Below the pieces are notes generated by a model, which did no database searches, had not been told where the DNA came from, and saw only the letters and a program-made list of their open reading frames with translations. Positions 14,200-17,070 of a DNA stretch of 17,070 nucleotides are shown piece by piece (the first letter of the stretch is position 1; each line of letters starts with the position of its first letter). Origin of the DNA: an uncultured Christensenellaceae bacterium (GTDB taxonomy: Bacteria > Bacillota > Clostridia > Christensenellales > Christensenellaceae); the NCBI GenBank assembly GCA_934373295.1, contig CAKROK010000047.1, positions 1 through 17,070 of the forward strand, given 5' to 3'. The position numbers and the translations under genes are program-made.

Positions 14200-16385
14200 T
14201 ATTGGCGAAAAACGCGGGCTTCTGCTTCGGCGTGCGCCGCGCGGTCGATGGGGCGGCCGAGCTTGCGCGAAAGCACGGAAAAGTCTATACGACAGGCGAG
14301 CTCATACACAACCCCGATGAGGTCGCAAGGCTGCATGAGCAGGGCGTGATAAGCGTAAAGGGCGTGGAGGATATCCCGAACGGCGGCGTGGCGGTCATCC
14401 GCTCCCACGGCGTGACGCCCGACGTTTATGATTCACTCAAGGCGAAAAATATAGAATATCACGACCTGACGTGTCCCTTTGTGTCCCGCATACACGACAG
14501 GGTACGCGACCAGGGGCACAATTACGAATATACTATAATAGTAGGAAAACCAGATCACCCCGAGGTCATAGGCATAAGAGGCTGGGCGGGAAAAAACGCC
14601 GTTGTTGTGAAAAGCGCCGAAGACGCCGCGTTATATTGCGGGAAAAGTGCGCTCGTCGTCGCGCAGACGACCATTTCACAGCGCCTTTTTGACGACGTGT
14701 GCGCAGTATTGAAAGACAACTTCGAGGAGCTACAGATATTCAACAGCATATGCCGCACCACGGGTCTGCGTCAGGCGGAAACGGCCGAGATAGCAAAAAA
14801 GGCGGATATGATGATAGTCGTGGGCGGCAAAAACTCCTCCAATACGTCGAGGCTCGCGGAGATTGCCTCTCTTTATTGCAAAAATGTGCAATATATCCAG
14901 ACAAAATCAGAACTTTCTCTTGAAAATTTTTTAGGGTGTGATATAATTGGTATTGTTGCCGGTGCATCTACACCGGATCGGATAATTATGGAGGTACACA
15001 CACAGATGACTGAACTCGAGAATGCTCAGGTTGTTGAGCAGACAGAAGCAGTACAGGAGCAGCCGGTACAGACGGAGCCGGTAGCCGAAGTTGCTAACAC
15101 GGCAGCTGAAGAGCCTGTACAGGAAGAAACCGTAGGCGCAGAGGTAAAAGAAACTGCCAAAGATGACAATTCCGTTTTCCTTGAGGAATTGGAAAAAACA
15201 TTCAAAAAAATCAGAAGGGGTCAGTTTGTTACCGGCGTTGTGGTACAGGTTTCCGATGACGAAGTCTGTGTGAACATTGGCTACAAGTCTGACGGCATCA
15301 TCAAGAAGGAAGACTGCACGGCTGACGGCAACGTCTCCCCCGCTGAGCTCTTCAAGATCGGCGACGAGGTCGAGGCTGAGGTTATCACCTTAAACGACGG
15401 CCAGGGCAACGTTTCCCTTTCCAGAAAGAAGATCGAAAGCCAGCTCAAGTGGAAGGCTCTCGTTGAAGAGATCGACACGGACGAGATTTATACCGTTAAG
15501 GTCACCAAGATCACCAAGGGCGGCGTACTCACAAAGCTCGATGGCTATGATGCGTTCATCCCCGCTTCTCAGCTCTCTTTAAGATATGTTGAGAACTTAG
15601 ACGTATTCGCAGGTCAGGATCTTGAGGTTAAGATAATCGACATCGACAAGCGTCAGAAGCGCTTTGTCCTCTCTCACAAGGTCGTTTTACAGCTCCAGAA
15701 GGAAGCGGCTGAAAAGCAGCTGTTTGATTCCCTCGAAAAGGGCGCTGTTGTTAAGGGCGTTGTTAAGAGAATAACTGACTTCGGTGCATTCGTAGATATC
15801 GGCGGCATCGACGGTCTGCTCCACATAACCGACATCAGCTGGACGAGAATAAAGACTCCCAAGGATGTCCTCTCTGAAAATCAGGAGATCGAGGTCAAGA
15901 TATTAAACGTCGATCCCGAGAAGAAGAAGGTCTCCCTTGGCTACAAGCAGCTCCAGCCCAAGCCCTGGGATCTCGCTCCCGAGAAGTATCACGTCGGCGA
16001 TACCGTTACCGGTAAGGTCGTAAGGATCGCTCCCTTCGGCGCGTTTGTCGAGCTTGAGCCCACTATCGACGGCCTCGTTCACATCTCTCAGGTCTCCAAC
16101 AGAAGAGTTGAGAAGGTTGAGGATGTACTCGCTCAGGGTCAGGAAGTTACCGCAAAGGTTCTTGAAGTCAACGCTGAGAAGAAGAGAATCTCCCTCTCCA
16201 TCCGCGCGCTTTTAGCAGATCAGAAGCCCGCTGTTGAGGAGAAGGAAGAGGATGCTCGCGAGGAAAGAAGAGAGCGCCCCAACAGAAGAAGAGACAGAGA
16301 CGCGGAGAAGATCGACTACACGATTCCTCCGGTTGAAGAAGCTAAGACTTCTCTCGCTGACATCTTCAACGCTATTAAGGACTGA
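14187..16385 (+). CDS. ispH-rpsA: Fused IspH (HMBPP reductase) and ribosomal protein S1
   Basis: One uninterrupted 732-codon frame. Residues 1-273 are complete IspH, the last enzyme of the MEP pathway, which reduces HMBPP to IPP and DMAPP. The Fe-S cysteines are C13 (GFCFGVRRAV), C96 (TCPF) and C189 (SICRTTGLRQ). Substrate residues H41, H74, H124 and E126 are present, as are NSSNTSRLAEI and AGASTPDRII. Residues 274-340 form an acidic linker. Four S1 RNA-binding repeats follow (about 344-414, 432-498, 517-586, 602-673), as in Firmicutes S1, then a charged tail. Fusion of this type is known in Clostridia. Codon choice changes sharply near 15000 to a highly expressed style. A ribosome binding site and ATG at 15006 (residue 274) are in frame, so separate S1 is likely also made. 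A terminator follows. Confidence 0.94.
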   Translation: MPKIILAKNAGFCFGVRRAVDGAAELARKHGKVYTTGELIHNPDEVARLHEQGVISVKGVEDIPNGGVAVIRSHGVTPDVYDSLKAKNIEYHDLTCPFVSRIHDRVRDQGHNYEYTIIVGKPDHPEVIGIRGWAGKNAVVVKSAEDAALYCGKSALVVAQTTISQRLFDDVCAVLKDNFEELQIFNSICRTTGLRQAETAEIAKKADMMIVVGGKNSSNTSRLAEIASLYCKNVQYIQTKSELSLENFLGCDIIGIVAGASTPDRIIMEVHTQMTELENAQVVEQTEAVQEQPVQTEPVAEVANTAAEEPVQEETVGAEVKETAKDDNSVFLEELEKTFKKIRRGQFVTGVVVQVSDDEVCVNIGYKSDGIIKKEDCTADGNVSPAELFKIGDEVEAEVITLNDGQGNVSLSRKKIESQLKWKALVEEIDTDEIYTVKVTKITKGGVLTKLDGYDAFIPASQLSLRYVENLDVFAGQDLEVKIIDIDKRQKRFVLSHKVVLQLQKEAAEKQLFDSLEKGAVVKGVVKRITDFGAFVDIGGIDGLLHITDISWTRIKTPKDVLSENQEIEVKILNVDPEKKKVSLGYKQLQPKPWDLAPEKYHVGDTVTGKVVRIAPFGAFVELEPTIDGLVHISQVSNRRVEKVEDVLAQGQEVTAKVLEVNAEKKRISLSIRALLADQKPAVEEKEEDAREERRERPNRRRDRDAEKIDYTIPPVEEAKTSLADIFNAIKD
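14920..14947 (+). promoter_or_regulatory. rpsA: Internal promoter at the ispH/rpsA junction
   Basis: TTGAAA (14920-14925) and TATAAT (14942-14947) are 16 nt apart, and TG at 14939-14940 makes a full extended -10. The boxes lie inside the 3' end of the IspH coding part, 59 nt before the in-frame ATG at 15006. The region is much more AT-rich than the flanking ispH sequence. Together with the downstream ribosome binding site this would allow S1 to be transcribed apart from the long upstream operon. Confidence 0.65.
14990..15008 (+). promoter_or_regulatory. rpsA: Internal ribosome binding site and start of S1
   Basis: GGAGGT at 14990-14995 is followed after 10 nt by an ATG (15006-15008) in the same frame as ispH. 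Initiation here would give a 459-residue S1 protein starting MTELENAQ. The spacing is slightly long but usable. Confidence 0.65.
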
Positions 16386-16416
16386 TAACCTTAACCGAAA
16401 TTTACCAAAACACATT

Positions 16417-16446
16417 ACGGACGTCCACACGGGCGTCCGTTTAATT
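16417..16446 (+). terminator. Intrinsic terminator after ispH-rpsA
   Basis: ACGGACGTCC (16417-16426) pairs with GGGCGTCCGT (16431-16440), with one T-G pair, around an ACAC loop. A T-rich TTAATTTA stretch follows. It lies 32 nt after the stop codon. Confidence 0.75.
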
Positions 16447-16452
16447 TATAGA

Positions 16453-16650
16453 CAAAGTCATTGCCTTGATTATGAAAATACCAGGCTGTCAATTATTTCC
16501 TGTTTGACTTTGGCTAAGTTCTCTAATCCGTCCTTGTGTATTAGCGAATCCAAGGCAAATATCACTCAACAGAAATTTGATTTTTCGTCATTTTTCAAGC
16601 GAGGCGAATGAGGCGTACTTTGAGTACGTCGATTGAGGCGAGTCAAAATT
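16453..16650 (+). repeat. Intergenic repeat-like element
   Basis: This non-coding stretch lies between the rpsA terminator and the lysA promoter. It contains inverted repeats CAAAGTCA (16453-16460) with TGACTTTG (16505-16512), and TTGCCTTGATT (16461-16471) with AATCCAAGGCAA (16547-16558), which cross each other. At 16597-16650 a segment centred on GCGTACTTTGAGTACGTC reads, in one frame, QARRMRRTLSTSIEASQN and a stop. From memory, that peptide turns up in spurious predicted proteins of many gut Clostridia, which suggests a dispersed intergenic repeat. The memory could not be checked here. No real gene is supported. Confidence 0.45.
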
Positions 16651-16654
16651 GAGT

Positions 16655-16810
16655 TCCCAAAAAGGTGGTAGCTTTAGCGTGCCTTTTTGGGATAGAGGAG
16701 CAGCAGCGTTATTAGTCGTTGCAATCGCGTTTACGCGAGTGCATGACAATATCGCTTGCTGCGACGAAGGCGGAAGGGCATGGCTTTTTGGCAGTCTGGG
16801 CTTATTATCC
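16655..16810 (+). other. Branched structured non-coding region upstream of lysA
   Basis: Several stems can be drawn. TCCCAAAAAGG (16655-16665) pairs with CCTTTTTGGGA (16682-16692). GCAGC-AGCG (16700-16708) pairs with CGCT-T-GCTGC (16753-16762). TGCAATCGCG (16720-16729) pairs with CGCGAGTGCA (16734-16743), one mismatch. GGATA (16690-16694) pairs with TATCC (16806-16810), closing the branched part but competing with the first stem. It ends just before the lysA -35 box, so it is not in the leader made from that promoter. It may be the rest of the repeat element or a small RNA. Confidence 0.35.
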
Positions 16811-16812
16811 GC

Positions 16813-16841
16813 TTGACAATCGCAAGTTTTCTAATTAAAAT
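16813..16841 (+). promoter_or_regulatory. lysA: lysA promoter
   Basis: Consensus TTGACA (16813-16818) and TAAAAT (16836-16841) are separated by exactly 17 nt, 44 nt upstream of the lysA ATG. No riboswitch is visible in the short leader between them. Confidence 0.75.
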
Positions 16842-16885
16842 AATCGATAACAGAAGTTTTTATTTTTATATACAAGGAGACCACC

Positions 16886-17070
16886 ATGAAAAGACCGTTT
16901 GTCACTCTTGAAAAGGCTCGTGAGATAGCGGAGCAATATCCCACTCCCTTTCACATTTACGATGAAGCGGGAATGCGTGAAAACGCCCGCAGATTGAAAA
17001 AAGCCTTCTCCTGGAATAAGGGCTTTAGGGAATATTTCGCCGTAAAGGCCGAGCCTAACCCCGTAATAAT
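16886..17070 (+). CDS. lysA: Diaminopimelate decarboxylase, N-terminal part
   Basis: Only the first 61 codons lie in the window; the gene runs off the right edge. The sequence MKRPFVTLEKAREIAEQYPTPFHIYDE, then FSWNKGFREYFAVKAEPNP, matches the N-terminus of PLP-dependent fold III decarboxylases, most like clostridial LysA. K54 in the YFAVKA motif is the expected PLP-binding lysine. LysA removes CO2 from meso-diaminopimelate to give lysine in the cytoplasm. AAGGAGA lies six nt before the ATG. A related carboxynorspermidine or ornithine decarboxylase cannot be fully excluded from this fragment, but the motif order favours LysA. Confidence 0.82.
   Translation, partial: MKRPFVTLEKAREIAEQYPTPFHIYDEAGMRENARRLKKAFSWNKGFREYFAVKAEPNPVI

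Noticed and set aside
16234..16611. Plus-strand reading frame of 125 codons overlapping the S1 tail
   Set aside because: It is out of frame with a clearly conserved S1 gene, runs through the terminator into the repeat region, and has no ribosome binding site.
16655..16885. Lysine riboswitch upstream of lysA
   Set aside because: Some pieces recall it (GATAGAGG, CGAAGG, CTGGG), but the central part is far too short for the usual P2-P4 helices, key core segments are missing, and a better promoter lies downstream of the structure.

Overview
The window reads as chromosome of a Gram-positive Clostridia-type Firmicute, probably an uncultured gut lineage. The signs are an Asp23/AmaP/DUF2273 envelope-stress cluster next to nusB, a large SRP RNA with an Alu domain, a membrane-anchored HtrA, clostridial-type lipoproteins and an IspH-ribosomal protein S1 fusion. 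Genus cannot be fixed from sequence alone. Most of the window is ordinary core genome. The more unusual material is in the intergenic DNA at both ends and in the internal signals of the ispH-rpsA gene.

Positions 1-477 hold no convincing gene but several long inverted repeats. Three back-to-back hairpins are enclosed by an 11-bp outer stem, so the stretch 236-379 can fold as a large cloverleaf. On the minus strand follow lgt (lipoprotein diacylglyceryl transferase) and a MATE exporter in one transcription unit (478-2601). Divergent from these, a GNAT acetyltransferase and a small putative lipoprotein run on the plus strand (2743-3870). The SRP RNA gene (3876-4143, minus) converges on them, and its poly-U tract overlaps the lipoprotein stop codon. 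Three further minus-strand genes encode an anchored alpha/beta hydrolase, a membrane-associated family 2 glycosyltransferase and a two-domain DUF4367-like lipoprotein (4189-7410).

From 7596 everything runs on the plus strand. htrA is monocistronic with its own terminator. Asp23, AmaP, DUF2273, nusB, a TsaD-like M22 protein, ispA, cmk, plsC and ispH-rpsA follow, nearly all overlapping or touching from DUF2273 onward. This train links envelope stress, transcription antitermination, isoprenoid synthesis (IspA, IspH), nucleotide metabolism, phospholipid acylation and translation. The xseA/xseB genes often found between nusB and ispA are absent. The ispH reading frame continues without a stop into S1. 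At the junction there is a strong promoter-like sequence, a Shine-Dalgarno sequence and an in-frame ATG, and codon use changes there, so S1 can probably also be made alone.

A terminator ends this unit. A roughly 370-nt non-coding stretch follows, carrying a repeat-like element and a branched fold, and then a good promoter and the start of lysA, cut by the window edge.
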